Below are positions 8,978 to 17,825 of a stretch of 64,000 nt of DNA, in pieces. The notes beneath the pieces are model-generated. The model was not told the DNA's origin and made no database searches. It saw only the letters and a list, made by a program, of their open reading frames with translations. Position 1 is the stretch's first letter. Each line of letters starts with the position of its first letter. Made by a program: the position numbers and the translations under genes. This stretch comes from Acetobacter musti (lineage in GTDB: Bacteria; Pseudomonadota; Alphaproteobacteria; Acetobacterales; Acetobacteraceae), in the NCBI RefSeq assembly GCF_011516835.1, contig NZ_WOTB01000009.1, positions 1-64,000 on the forward strand, in the 5' to 3' direction.

Positions 8978-9249
8978 ATTCGGTCGGCTCCGGCGGTTTT
9001 TATTACAGTCATTCCGGCTAACGCATAAAAACGGTCTTCGTTTCTTTGTTTCCTGACGACCTGAGTTCCGGTGGTCCGTGTTCTTTTATTCTGGTGTTTT
9101 TACAGTGCGGCACGGTTGCGGAGTGGTTTTTCCGGGCTTTCCTTCCGAACCCCGCAAACGGACGCTCCCCGCTGATCCTGGTCTGTTCAGAGGCCGGGGT
9201 GCGGGGAAGCGGCGTCCTGCGCCCGGGTCTGCGCTGGGTCTGTGCCGGG

Positions 9250-12200
9250 TCAGAACCGGCGCAGATCGAGCGTGCGGGGCTGTTCGAGGGAGCGTTCGAG
9301 ACGCGGGATCTGCATGGCGCCCGGCGTGTGGCCGATGGGGAAGAAGCGGATGCGGCGGCGGGCTTCAGCTTCATTGGCGTTGACCGGGCGGGTTTCATAG
9401 CTGCGGCCGCCGGGGTGGACGACATGGTAGGTCAGGCCGCCGATGCTGCGTCCGGTCCAGGTGTCATAGATGTCGAAGATCAGCGGGGATTCGACGCCGA
9501 TGGTCGGGTGCAGGGCGCTGGGTGGATTCCACGCCTTGAAGCGGACGCCGCCGACATACTCTCCCTGACGCTCGGTGGCGGTGAGCGGGACGCCGACGCC
9601 GTTGCAGGAGAGGATGTAGCGCTCGTCCACCCAGCCGGAGACGCGGGCCTGGACGCGTTCGACGGAGCTGTCGACGTAGCGGGCGGTGCCGCCGGCGGCG
9701 GGCTCCTCGGCGAGAGTGTTCCAGGGCTCGAGGGCGGTGCGGAGTTCGAGCGTCATGCCGAGTTCGGAGACGGAGCCGATTTCGGGGAAGCGGAATTCGA
9801 AATGCGGCAGGAACCAGTCGGCGTCGAGCGGCGCGCCGAGCTGGTGCAGTTCGGCGATGGCGTCCCGGAAATCCTGCTCGACGTAATGCGGGAGCATGAA
9901 GTCGTCATGCAGACGGGTGCCCCAGCGGACGAGGCGGCGCTCATAGGGTGTCTTCCAGAAGGCGGCGATGCAGGCGCGCATGAGCAGGGCCTGAGCGGCG
10001 GCCATCCGGTGGTGCGGCGGCATTTCGAAGGCGCGGTATTCGACGAGGCCGAGACGGCCGGAGGCGCTTTCCGGGGCGTAGAGCTTGTCGATGCAGAATT
10101 CTGTGCGGTGGGTGTTGCCGGTGATGTCCGCGAACAGGTTGCGGAACAGGCGGTCCGTCAGCCAGGGCGGCGTGAAGCGCTGGCGGCTGACCTGGCGGAA
10201 GGCGATTTCCAGCTCGTAGAGGGAGTCCTGGCGGGCTTCGTCGATGCGGGGATGCTGGGAACTGGGGCCGATGAACAGGCCGCTGAACAGGTAGGACAGC
10301 GAGGGGTGGTTATGCCAGAAGCTGGCCAGCGAGCGCAGGAGATCGGGACGGCGGAGGAACGGGCTGTCTTCCGCCCTCGCCGCTCCCATAACGACGTGGT
10401 TGCCGCCGCCGGTGCCGACATGGCGGCCGTCGAGCATGAATTTCTCGGCGATGAGGCCGACGGAGCGGGCTTCCTCGTAGAGCTGGCGGCTGCGGGTTTC
10501 GTGTTCGTCCCAGCTTGAGGCGGGGTGGACGTTGACCTCGATGACGCCGGGATCGGGGGTGATGGAGAAGGACAGGAGGCGCGGGTCGCGCGGGGGCGCG
10601 TAGCCTTCCAGCACGACCTTGCGGCCGGTTTCCTTCGCGGTTGCTTCCACGGCGGCGCAGAGATCCAGCCAGTCCTCGATGGCGTAGAGCGGCGGGAAGA
10701 AGACATGGAGGATGCCGTTGCGGGATTCGACGGTCAGGGCGGTGCGGACTTCGTCCGGTTCCTCGCGGTCGATGGCGAGGAGGTTCTCGTCGAAGGCCTG
10801 GGCGGTGCTGAGGCGCCAGGGCTTGCGGACCGGATAGGGCGGCAGCGCCGGGAGGTCGGAAAGCTGTGGCTCGGGGGCGTTGGGCGGGTAGCCTGAGCGG
10901 CTGATGAGGTCGGGGACGGAGGCGCCGTATGTCGTGCCGGTGCGGCGCACGAAGGACGGATGCGGCGGCAGCGGGGTTTTCGGCGCGAAGGGGTCGGGCT
11001 CGAACTGCTGGTCGATATGGTCGGCGTCGGCCCAGGGGAGGCTTTGCAGCGGCAGGCGGAAGCCTATGGAGGAATCGCCAGGGACGAGGAAGATGGTGTC
11101 GCCGCGCAGGAACCAGCGGCCGGACTGCCAGCGGCGCACGCCGTCCTGGAGGACGACACGGAGCGGCAGGACGGAGCCGGATTCGCGGGACAGGCCGCGT
11201 TCGAAGACGCGGGCGAGGCGGTCGCGTTCGAGCGGGTCATTGAGTTTGGAGTCTTCGGCCAGCACGTTGGCCGGGAGGCGGTGTTCGCGCCAGAGGTAAT
11301 AATGGACGTCCTCGTAGGCCGGGGTGACCAGTTCGGAATCGACCTGGAGTTTTTCGGCCAGCAGGCGGGCGAAGCGGCGGGCGTCGTGCTCGGTGGCGTT
11401 GTCGGTGTCGTCGTCCGAGGCGAGCAGCGTGCGGTCGAGCCAGACGGGTTCGCCGTCGGTGCGCCAGTAGCAGGTGAGCGCCCAGCGGGGGAGCTGCTCG
11501 CCGGGGTAATGTTTGCCGAAGAGGGTCATGTAAGCCGAGCCGGGAGCCCACATCGGCATCAGGCGGCGCAGGAGGCGGCCGGCATAGGCGCGTTTGGTCG
11601 GGCCGAGGGCCTCGATGTTCCACTCGGGGGCGTCCATGTCGGCGGCGGCGATGAAGGTGGGTTCGCCGCCCATGGTGAGGCGGACGTCGCCTTCGTTCAG
11701 CTGTTCGTCGACCTGATCGCCGGCGGCGAGAATGGCGCGCCAGGTGTTCTCTTCATAGGGTTTTGTGGTGCGCGGGGTTTCGGCGATGCGGCGCACCTGC
11801 ATGTCGAAGCCGAATGTCGTTTCGCATTTCTCGACGCCGCCGGAGATGGGGGCGGCGGAGCCGGGTTCCGGGGTGGCCGCGAGGGGGATATGGCCTTCGC
11901 CGGTGAGCATGCCGGAGGTGGCGTCCAGGCCGATCCAGCCGGCGCCGGGGAGGTAGACTTCGGCCCAGGCGTGCAGGTCGGTGAAGTCGGCTTCCGGTCC
12001 GGCGGGGCCTTCGACGGGTTTTTCGTCGGCGACGAGCTGGATGAGGTAGCCGGAGACGAAGCGTGCGGCGAAACCGAGATGGCGGAGGAGCTGGACGAGC
12101 AGCCAGGCGCTGTCGCGGCAGGAGCCTTTGCCTTCGGCGAGGGTCTGTTCGGGTGTCCAGACGCCGGGCTCCATGCGGACGATGTAGCTGATGCGTTTCT

Positions 12201-12657
12201 GGATGGTCTGGTTGAGGCTGACGAGCAGATCGACGGTGCGCTGTTCGGTGCGCGGGACTTCGGTCAGCAGCGCGGAAAGGAGCGGACCGGCCTCGTCGAG
12301 GCGGCGGTAGGGGGCGAGTTCCTGGTCGAGGACGTGGTCGTAGGTGAAGGGCCAGGTTTCGGCCTGCGGTTCCAGGAAGAAGTCGAACGGATTGATGGTC
12401 GCCATGTCGGCGACGAGATCGACGGTGACGTGGAAGTGGTCGATTCGCTCGGGGAAGACGACGCGGGCCTGCCAGTTTCCGGACGGGTCCTGCATCCAGT
12501 TGATGAAATGCGGTTCGGGTTCGATTTTCAGGGCGTAGGAGAGGATATTCGTCCGGGCGTGCGCGGCGGGGCGCAGCCGGATCACCTGAGGCCCGAGTGT
12601 GACCGGGCGGTCGTAATCGTAGGTGGTCTTGTGAGTCAGAGCGACATTAAGTGTCAT
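9250..12657 (-). CDS. Large transglutaminase family protein with DUF2126
   Basis: The 1135-residue protein opens with the bacterial transglutaminase N-terminal domain (ALTHKTTYDYDRPVTLGPQV). A transglutaminase core follows, with Cys180 (GKGSCRDSAW), His229 (LHAWAEVYLPG) and Asp245 (GLDATSG). From about residue 330 to the end it is the DUF2126 region (LTMGGEPTFIAA, GTGGGNHVVMGAA), whose reaction is not known to me. The length is normal for the family. It is probably the first gene of the minus-strand cluster 12657-3936. A divergent region of 133 bp separates it from the Nudix gene. The start fits the family N terminus and lies directly at the first beta strand. Confidence 0.9.
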   Translation of the reverse strand: MTLNVALTHKTTYDYDRPVTLGPQVIRLRPAAHARTNILSYALKIEPEPHFINWMQDPSGNWQARVVFPERIDHFHVTVDLVADMATINPFDFFLEPQAETWPFTYDHVLDQELAPYRRLDEAGPLLSALLTEVPRTEQRTVDLLVSLNQTIQKRISYIVRMEPGVWTPEQTLAEGKGSCRDSAWLLVQLLRHLGFAARFVSGYLIQLVADEKPVEGPAGPEADFTDLHAWAEVYLPGAGWIGLDATSGMLTGEGHIPLAATPEPGSAAPISGGVEKCETTFGFDMQVRRIAETPRTTKPYEENTWRAILAAGDQVDEQLNEGDVRLTMGGEPTFIAAADMDAPEWNIEALGPTKRAYAGRLLRRLMPMWAPGSAYMTLFGKHYPGEQLPRWALTCYWRTDGEPVWLDRTLLASDDDTDNATEHDARRFARLLAEKLQVDSELVTPAYEDVHYYLWREHRLPANVLAEDSKLNDPLERDRLARVFERGLSRESGSVLPLRVVLQDGVRRWQSGRWFLRGDTIFLVPGDSSIGFRLPLQSLPWADADHIDQQFEPDPFAPKTPLPPHPSFVRRTGTTYGASVPDLISRSGYPPNAPEPQLSDLPALPPYPVRKPWRLSTAQAFDENLLAIDREEPDEVRTALTVESRNGILHVFFPPLYAIEDWLDLCAAVEATAKETGRKVVLEGYAPPRDPRLLSFSITPDPGVIEVNVHPASSWDEHETRSRQLYEEARSVGLIAEKFMLDGRHVGTGGGNHVVMGAARAEDSPFLRRPDLLRSLASFWHNHPSLSYLFSGLFIGPSSQHPRIDEARQDSLYELEIAFRQVSRQRFTPPWLTDRLFRNLFADITGNTHRTEFCIDKLYAPESASGRLGLVEYRAFEMPPHHRMAAAQALLMRACIAAFWKTPYERRLVRWGTRLHDDFMLPHYVEQDFRDAIAELHQLGAPLDADWFLPHFEFRFPEIGSVSELGMTLELRTALEPWNTLAEEPAAGGTARYVDSSVERVQARVSGWVDERYILSCNGVGVPLTATERQGEYVGGVRFKAWNPPSALHPTIGVESPLIFDIYDTWTGRSIGGLTYHVVHPGGRSYETRPVNANEAEARRRIRFFPIGHTPGAMQIPRLERSLEQPRTLDLRRF

Positions 12658-12790
12658 CTGTCATCTTTCCAGCGCGAAACTCACGGAAGTTAACCCCAGC
12701 ATGCGCGCGGCTGACAGACCTTTTCATTGCGATCTCAAAAAAAAGTTCGTCACTATGATGATATCGCACCGGAAAAGAAGGAGGCGCGGC

Positions 12791-13555
12791 GTGGGGGAAA
12801 CAGGACGGCGTGACGGCGCGGACGGGACTGCGGAGCGTCGTTCCGGGGAGTGGTCGTGCCTGCCGCTTTCGCCCGGTCTCACGGTCGTTGCCACGGCTGA
12901 GGCGCCGTGTCTGCCGGAGGATGTCGAGGCGCGGGTGGAGGCGATCTGGACGGAAGCGCGGTCGGTGCGGCCCGGGCTTTTCAATGGCCGGATTTTCTGT
13001 GCTGACCGGCTGACGCCGGACCGGATCGAGGGGCACTGGGACGAATACCGGCGGGCGCTCGCGCAGATCCGGGAGCCGGGTCTTTTCGGGGACCGGCCTT
13101 TGCGGCAGCTCGCGGTGTGCGGGGCCCTGCTCTGTCCGGAGGGTGTCGTCATCGCGCGGCGGGCGCCTTCCGCGCTTTATTTCGGTGGTTTCTGGCAGTC
13201 GCCGCCCGCGGGCACGGTGGAATCACGTGGCGGATGTGACGATCTGTGTGACGATCTGTGTCTGGCCGATCAGATTGCGGCGGAAGCGGAGGAGGAACTG
13301 GGTCTGACGCGGGACATGCTTGAGATCGGGCCGCCTCTTCTTGCCGTGGTGCATGCGGGATCGGAGGTTGTCGATATCGGCATCAGGCTGGAAACCGGTC
13401 TTTCCTGCGAGGAGATCCGGCGGCGATGGGAGGGGTGCGGGAACCGGGAATATGACCGGATTTCGGTCCTGTCGCCGGGGGAGCGGTCCTGCTGGCGCGA
13501 CCGGGGGGATGTTCTGCCGACCACGCGACGGCTGCTTGAGATGATCCCCGAATGA
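12791..13555 (+). CDS. Nudix-like hydrolase with disrupted Nudix box
   Basis: The C-terminal half looks like a Nudix fold: QLAVCGALLCPEGVVIARRA, FGGFWQSPPAGTVES, then AEAEEELGLT in place of the REUxEExGU half of the Nudix box. The Arg is replaced by Ala, and the G-x5-E half is displaced by a CDDLCDDL insertion. That insertion is encoded by a perfect 12-bp tandem duplication at 13235-13258 (TGTGACGATCTG twice). Catalysis and substrate are therefore uncertain. I chose the GTG start at 12791 because AAGGAGG lies 6 nt before it; upstream in-frame ATGs at 12755/12758 have no such site. The protein has 254 residues and no signal peptide. Confidence 0.65.
   Translation: MGETGRRDGADGTAERRSGEWSCLPLSPGLTVVATAEAPCLPEDVEARVEAIWTEARSVRPGLFNGRIFCADRLTPDRIEGHWDEYRRALAQIREPGLFGDRPLRQLAVCGALLCPEGVVIARRAPSALYFGGFWQSPPAGTVESRGGCDDLCDDLCLADQIAAEAEEELGLTRDMLEIGPPLLAVVHAGSEVVDIGIRLETGLSCEEIRRRWEGCGNREYDRISVLSPGERSCWRDRGDVLPTTRRLLEMIPE
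13235..13258 (+). repeat. 12-bp perfect tandem duplication inside the Nudix box
   Basis: TGTGACGATCTG occurs twice head to tail and adds four in-frame residues between the two halves of the Nudix motif. Confidence 0.85.
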
Positions 13556-13697
13556 TCCGCAAATGATGCGGGCGGGCCGATTTATGTCTTTATAATGAAG
13601 CCATGTGAAACTTTCATGTCCGGCATACGATTTAATTTTACCTCAACAGAATCTGCTGATACTCTTTCAGACAGAACCCCGGTTAGGAATTTTCGTC

Positions 13698-13805
13698 ATG
13701 GTTACCCGGATCGCGCGCATTTTCTCCAGCAGCCTCGTCGCCGTTCTCGTAGCTGCTCACGATCATTCAAAGAATGTTGCCGCTGCGGATCATCAGGGCA
13801 AGTAA
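13698..13805 (+). CDS. Possible 35-residue peptide
   Basis: A short ATG frame (MVTRIARIFSSSLVAVLVAA, then a polar tail with several His and Lys) has AGGA 9 nt upstream. It ends about 60 nt before a hairpin that may terminate it. A TATAAT hexamer at 13591-13596 could be part of a promoter. A basic start, a hydrophobic middle and a charged end would suit a small membrane peptide. I do not recognise a family, and the frame may be chance. It lies in the 388-bp gap between the Nudix gene and the small membrane protein, in which I see no other gene. Confidence 0.3.
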   Translation: MVTRIARIFSSSLVAVLVAAHDHSKNVAAADHQGK

Positions 13806-13865
13806 TCAGGCTGAAGCGGCCGGATCGGGTCGCGCCTGATGCGTCTGCTTTACTGGTGACGGGTT

Positions 13866-13893
13866 CCGCCGGGCTTTTTCCGGCGGGTCTCTT
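13866..13893 (+). terminator. Probable intrinsic terminator
   Basis: A 7-bp stem CCGCCGG/CCGGCGG (13866-13872 and 13880-13886) is followed by a T-rich stretch. It lies downstream of the Nudix gene and the short frame at 13698. Confidence 0.45.
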
Positions 13894-13943
13894 TTGAGAC
13901 GGCGGTGTTTTTCAGAGACCTTGTTTATAAGACAGGGTGTTTT

Positions 13944-14153
13944 TCAGATTCCGATCCAGATCGCGCCGAGTATCAGAACGGTGCCGACGAAGACCAGCAC
14001 GAGAATACCTGCTGCGTTTCCCGGCATGACGTCGGGCATTTCCATGGCGAAGCGGAGAGCGAGCACCAGAAACACCAGGCCGATCCCGACTGCGATGATC
14101 CTGACGATGGCTGTCGAGTTGAGCGGCGATCTGGTACGCCTGAACTGAGCCAT
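13944..14153 (-). CDS. Small two-helix membrane protein, unknown function
   Basis: The 69-residue protein starts MAQFRRTRSPLNST and has two hydrophobic segments (about residues 16-33, IVRIIAVGIGLVFLVLAL, and about 46-67, AGILVLVFVGTVLILGA) with a basic N terminus. This predicts an inner-membrane hairpin. The start at 14153 is preferred over an upstream in-frame ATG because GGAG stands 8 nt before it. I do not recognise a family. It is transcribed away from murJ and the two share a 304-bp upstream region, in which I see no other gene. Confidence 0.6.
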   Translation of the reverse strand: MAQFRRTRSPLNSTAIVRIIAVGIGLVFLVLALRFAMEMPDVMPGNAAGILVLVFVGTVLILGAIWIGI

Positions 14154-14457
14154 GAGCGGAACTCCGGAATGAGCTGTGGGGCTGACTGTCTCCCTATAGC
14201 AGGGCGGGCTGCGGAGCCATACCGTCAATAAGCGTCCTGTAAACGAGTGTCCGGCGATGAGCAGCGGCCGTGCTGGTGGCGGGCACGCTGACGGGATGCG
14301 TATGGGCGATGAGCCAGTATGGTGTGGCCTGGTTTCCGGGAAATTGGTGGCCGGGCGTGGGCTGCTGAGCGGGCGTTGTTATTATTTGTCCGGCTGAAAC
14401 ACGCGGTCTTTCACTTACAGTCTTTCCGGGACCGTCATGGCGTCTCTATAAGCGCTC

Positions 14458-16023
14458 ATGCTCAGGGGATTCCTTACAGTCGGCGGCTGGACCATGCTCA
14501 GCCGGATTCTCGGTCTGGTCCGCGATCAGCTGCTTGCCGCCTTTATGGGCGCGGGGCCGATGCAGGACGCTTATCTGGTGGCGTTCCGGCTTCCGAACAT
14601 GTTTCGTCGCCTGTTTGGCGAGGGGGCGTTCAATGCGGCGTTCGTGCCGCTGTTTTCCGCGATCCTGACGGAGGAGGGCGAGAGCGAGGCCCGGATTCTG
14701 GCGAGGCAGGTTTTTGGTGTCCTGCTGACGTGGCTTGTGATTCTCTGTGTTCTTGGCGAGATCTTTATGCCCGCGGTGCTCAGGATCATTGCGCCTGGCT
14801 TTACCGCCAATGGCCCGCAATACGATCTTGGGGTGACGCTGAGCCGGATCACCTTCCCCTATCTCGTGCTGATCTGCGCGGCGGCGCTGGTGTCGGGCGT
14901 GCTGAACGGTCTGCACCGGTTCAGCATGGCGGCGGCGGCTTATCTGGCGTTCAATGTCATCGGCATTGCGTCTGTTCTGTTTGCCACGCCGTTCTTTCCC
15001 ACGGTGGCGCATGCGGCGGCGTGGGGTGTCACCGTTTCCGGCGTGGTGCAGCTCGGGCTGCTGATGATCGCGGCGCGGCGTGCGGGGTTTGACCTCACTC
15101 CCCTGCCCCCGCGTCTGACGCCGCGCGTGCGGCTGCTTGGGCGGAGGATGCTGCCGGGGCTGATCGGCAGCGGTGTCACGCAGATCAATCTGACGATCGA
15201 CACGATCATCGCGACGCTGCTGCCGGCGGGCAGTATTTCGCTGATGTATTTCGCCGATCGCCTCAACCAGCTGCCGCTCGGGGTGCTTGGCGCGGCGGCC
15301 GGCACGACGCTGCTGCCGGTGCTGACGCGTCATCTTGCCGCCGGCGAGCATGACGAGGCGCATGCGGCGCAGGGCCGGGCGCTCGACTATGTGCTGATGC
15401 TGACTCTGCCGGCGATGGCCGGGCTGATCGCGCTTGGCACGCCGATCATGCAGGTGCTGTTCGCGCATGGGTCTTTCACTCTGCTGGACGGGGCGCTGTC
15501 GGCGCAGTCGCTGCGGGCCTATGCGCTCGGGCTGCCGGCCTTCGTGCTGACCAAGGTTCTGTCTCCGGCGTTTTTCGCGCGGGGTGACACGGCGACGCCG
15601 GTGAAGGTCGGGCTGTTCACGCTGGTGCTGAATCTGATTCTGAATCTTCTGCTGATGCGTCCCCTCGCCCATATCGGGCCGCCGCTTGCGAGCAGTCTGG
15701 CCGCCATTGTGAATGTTGCCGTGCTGTCGATGATGCTGGTGCGTCGCGATGCGCTGCGGATCGATGGCGACGCGCGGGGCCGGATCGTGCTGATGGCGGT
15801 TGCGTCCTGCGCGATGGCGCTGGTGCTGGTGCTGATCAATGCCGTGCTGCGGATGCCGTCCACGCATGTCACGTTCTGGCTCGGGCTGCGTCTCGCGGTG
15901 GAGATTCCGCTGGCCGGGGTGATGTATCTGCTTCTGCTGCACATGCTGGGCGTGCTCGATCTTGCCTCGGCTCTGGACGGGATGCGGCGGCGGTTTCGCC
16001 GGCGACGGCCGGTGCGCCAGTGA
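14458..16023 (+). CDS. murJ: Lipid II flippase MurJ
   Basis: MurJ (MviN) flips the peptidoglycan precursor lipid II across the inner membrane. This 521-residue protein has the family N terminus (MLRGFLTVGGWTMLSRILGL, VRDQLLAAFMGAGPMQDAY), the FRLPNMFRRLFGEGAFNAAF signature and about 14 hydrophobic segments. Its length is typical. The stop codon lies inside a 15-bp triplicated sequence that leads into the MFS gene, so the two are probably co-transcribed. Confidence 0.95.
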   Translation: MLRGFLTVGGWTMLSRILGLVRDQLLAAFMGAGPMQDAYLVAFRLPNMFRRLFGEGAFNAAFVPLFSAILTEEGESEARILARQVFGVLLTWLVILCVLGEIFMPAVLRIIAPGFTANGPQYDLGVTLSRITFPYLVLICAAALVSGVLNGLHRFSMAAAAYLAFNVIGIASVLFATPFFPTVAHAAAWGVTVSGVVQLGLLMIAARRAGFDLTPLPPRLTPRVRLLGRRMLPGLIGSGVTQINLTIDTIIATLLPAGSISLMYFADRLNQLPLGVLGAAAGTTLLPVLTRHLAAGEHDEAHAAQGRALDYVLMLTLPAMAGLIALGTPIMQVLFAHGSFTLLDGALSAQSLRAYALGLPAFVLTKVLSPAFFARGDTATPVKVGLFTLVLNLILNLLLMRPLAHIGPPLASSLAAIVNVAVLSMMLVRRDALRIDGDARGRIVLMAVASCAMALVLVLINAVLRMPSTHVTFWLGLRLAVEIPLAGVMYLLLLHMLGVLDLASALDGMRRRFRRRRPVRQ

Positions 16024-16058
16024 GGGGTATGCCAGTGAGAGGTATGCCAGTGAGGGGG
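16016..16058 (+). repeat. 15-bp tandem triplication at the murJ-MFS junction
   Basis: GCCAGTGAGGGGTAT, GCCAGTGAGAGGTAT and GCCAGTGAGGGGG follow head to tail. The first unit contains the murJ stop codon (16021-16023). The third supplies the purine-rich stretch just before the GTG start of the next gene. Confidence 0.9.
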
Positions 16059-16063
16059 CTCCG

Positions 16064-17338
16064 GTGGCTGATGCTTCTGTAACCTATATCTCTGCGACCG
16101 ATGCTCCGGTGAGCGGGAGCAATGTGGCGCCGGCGAGCGCGGGGGCCACGGCGGGGATTGCGGCGGTGACGCTGCTTGGCATGAGCGCCATGGGGATTTC
16201 GCTGCCGATCCTGCCGCAGCGACTCAATGGCGATCTTGGCTACAGTCTGACCGTGGTGGGCTGGATCATCGGGCTGGAATCGGTCGCCACGCTGGTGACG
16301 CGGCCCTGGACCGGGCGTCTGACGGACCGGCATGGCGGTCAGTTCGCGGCGATTATCGGGCTGGTCGCCATGGTTTTCTGCGGCGCGGCGTATACGGCGT
16401 CCGATTTCCTGATGGACAGGGGGGCCGCGGGGCACCAGGTCGCGGCCGGGCTGATCGTGCTCGGGCGCATTCTCATGGGGATCGGCGAGGGGCTGGTGAT
16501 TTCCGGAACCGGGCTCTGGGCTGTTGACCGGGCGGGACCGAAGCGGGTCGGGCGGGCGGTTTCATGGGTCGGGCTGGGGCTGTTCGCCGGGCTGTCGGTC
16601 GGGTCGACGATCGGGGCGTGGCTCGATCGCGGGCAGCCGGGGGGATTTTTTCTTGCCTGCGTTGTTTCCACGATCGTTCCGCTGCTGAGCATCGGCGGGG
16701 CTCTGCTGATCCGGCCGGGGGCTGTGGTGCATCGTCACGACGATGCGCCTGTCGGGCCGCTGCTGTCGCTGATTCTGCTGCCAGGCATTGGTCTGTTCAC
16801 CAATGCCTGCGGGTTTGCGGCGATTACGTCCTTTCTGGCGCTGGATTATCAGGCGCATGGCTGGACGGGGCTGCCGCTGGGAAGTCCTGGAACGGGCATC
16901 GCGGGGTTTGGCGCGGGCCATGTCGTGGCGCGTATCCTGTTCTCTGAGCTGAGCGATCATGCCCGCTCGCGCTGGCCGGCGGTGAGCTGTCTGCTGGTGG
17001 AGGCGCTGGGTCTCGGCGTGATCTGGCTCGCGCCCACGCCGCTGATCAGTCTGGGTGGCGCGGTGATTACCGGGTTTGGTTTTTCGATGGGTTATCCGCT
17101 GCTGAGTCTGCCGGTTCTGTCAGCCGTGCCGCCGGACCGGCGCGGCATGGCGCTGGGGCTTTTCGATGCGTTTTTCGACACCGGCGCCGGGATTGCGGCG
17201 CTGTGTTCGGGGACGGTGGCGCATTATCTTTCGCTGCCGCGTGTGTTTCTGATCGCGGCGCTGGCGTCGCTGGCCGGCATTATCCCGCTGCTGGTGATTC
17301 CTGCCGCCCGCTGGCGGCGCGAGGCATCGGAGGACTGA
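16064..17338 (+). CDS. MFS transporter
   Basis: This is a twelve-helix major facilitator of 424 residues. It shows the MFS motif A region at the loop between helices 2 and 3 (VTRPWTGRLTDRHGGQFAA) and a related copy in the second half (VVARILFSELSDHARSRWP). The second half also has GYPLLSLPVLSAVPPDRRG. It resembles the YhhS/arabinose-efflux-like branch, but the substrate cannot be read. A GTG at 16064 preceded by GAGGGGG is the best start; a longer frame begins inside murJ and is unlikely. A GNAT gene starts one base after its stop, so murJ, this gene and the GNAT gene look like one operon. Confidence 0.85.
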   Translation: MADASVTYISATDAPVSGSNVAPASAGATAGIAAVTLLGMSAMGISLPILPQRLNGDLGYSLTVVGWIIGLESVATLVTRPWTGRLTDRHGGQFAAIIGLVAMVFCGAAYTASDFLMDRGAAGHQVAAGLIVLGRILMGIGEGLVISGTGLWAVDRAGPKRVGRAVSWVGLGLFAGLSVGSTIGAWLDRGQPGGFFLACVVSTIVPLLSIGGALLIRPGAVVHRHDDAPVGPLLSLILLPGIGLFTNACGFAAITSFLALDYQAHGWTGLPLGSPGTGIAGFGAGHVVARILFSELSDHARSRWPAVSCLLVEALGLGVIWLAPTPLISLGGAVITGFGFSMGYPLLSLPVLSAVPPDRRGMALGLFDAFFDTGAGIAALCSGTVAHYLSLPRVFLIAALASLAGIIPLLVIPAARWRREASED

Positions 17339-17339
17339 G

Positions 17340-17825
17340 ATGGATATCCGGCCGGTTCGTGCGGAGGATCATGATGCGCTGTGGGCGATGATCGGGCCGG
17401 TGATCCGCGCCGGGGACACCTATGCGCTGGACCGGGACATGAGCCGGGACGATGCGCTGGCGTACTGGACGGGGCCGGAGAAGCGGACGTTCATTGCGTG
17501 TGATGAGGACGGGCCGGTCGGGACGTTTTATCTCCGGGCCAATCAGGCGGGTGGCGGCCGGGGCGTGTGCAACTGCGGCTATGTGACGGCGGCCGGGGCG
17601 ACGGGGCGCGGGGTTGCGCGGGCGATGTGCCGGTATTCGCTGGATCTGGCGCGGGAGGCCGGGTTTCGGGCGATGCAGTTCAATTTCGTGATTTCAACGA
17701 ATGTGCGGGCTGTGCGGCTCTGGACAGGAATGGGTTTTGAGACGGTGGGACGGCTGCCGGGGGCGTTCGATCATCCGGCGCTGGGGCCGGTTGATGCGCT
17801 GGTGATGTATCGGGTTCTTTTCTGA
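17340..17825 (+). CDS. GNAT family N-acetyltransferase
   Basis: The 161-residue protein is a single GNAT domain: MDIRPVRAEDHDALWAM at the start, the acetyl-CoA loop around GATGRGVARAMCRYSLDLA, and the C-terminal NVRAVRLWTGMGFETVGRLP signature. It would move an acetyl group from acetyl-CoA to an amine, and the substrate cannot be predicted. The ATG follows the MFS stop with one base between, consistent with translational coupling. It ends the murJ operon. Confidence 0.85.
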   Translation: MDIRPVRAEDHDALWAMIGPVIRAGDTYALDRDMSRDDALAYWTGPEKRTFIACDEDGPVGTFYLRANQAGGGRGVCNCGYVTAAGATGRGVARAMCRYSLDLAREAGFRAMQFNFVISTNVRAVRLWTGMGFETVGRLPGAFDHPALGPVDALVMYRVLF

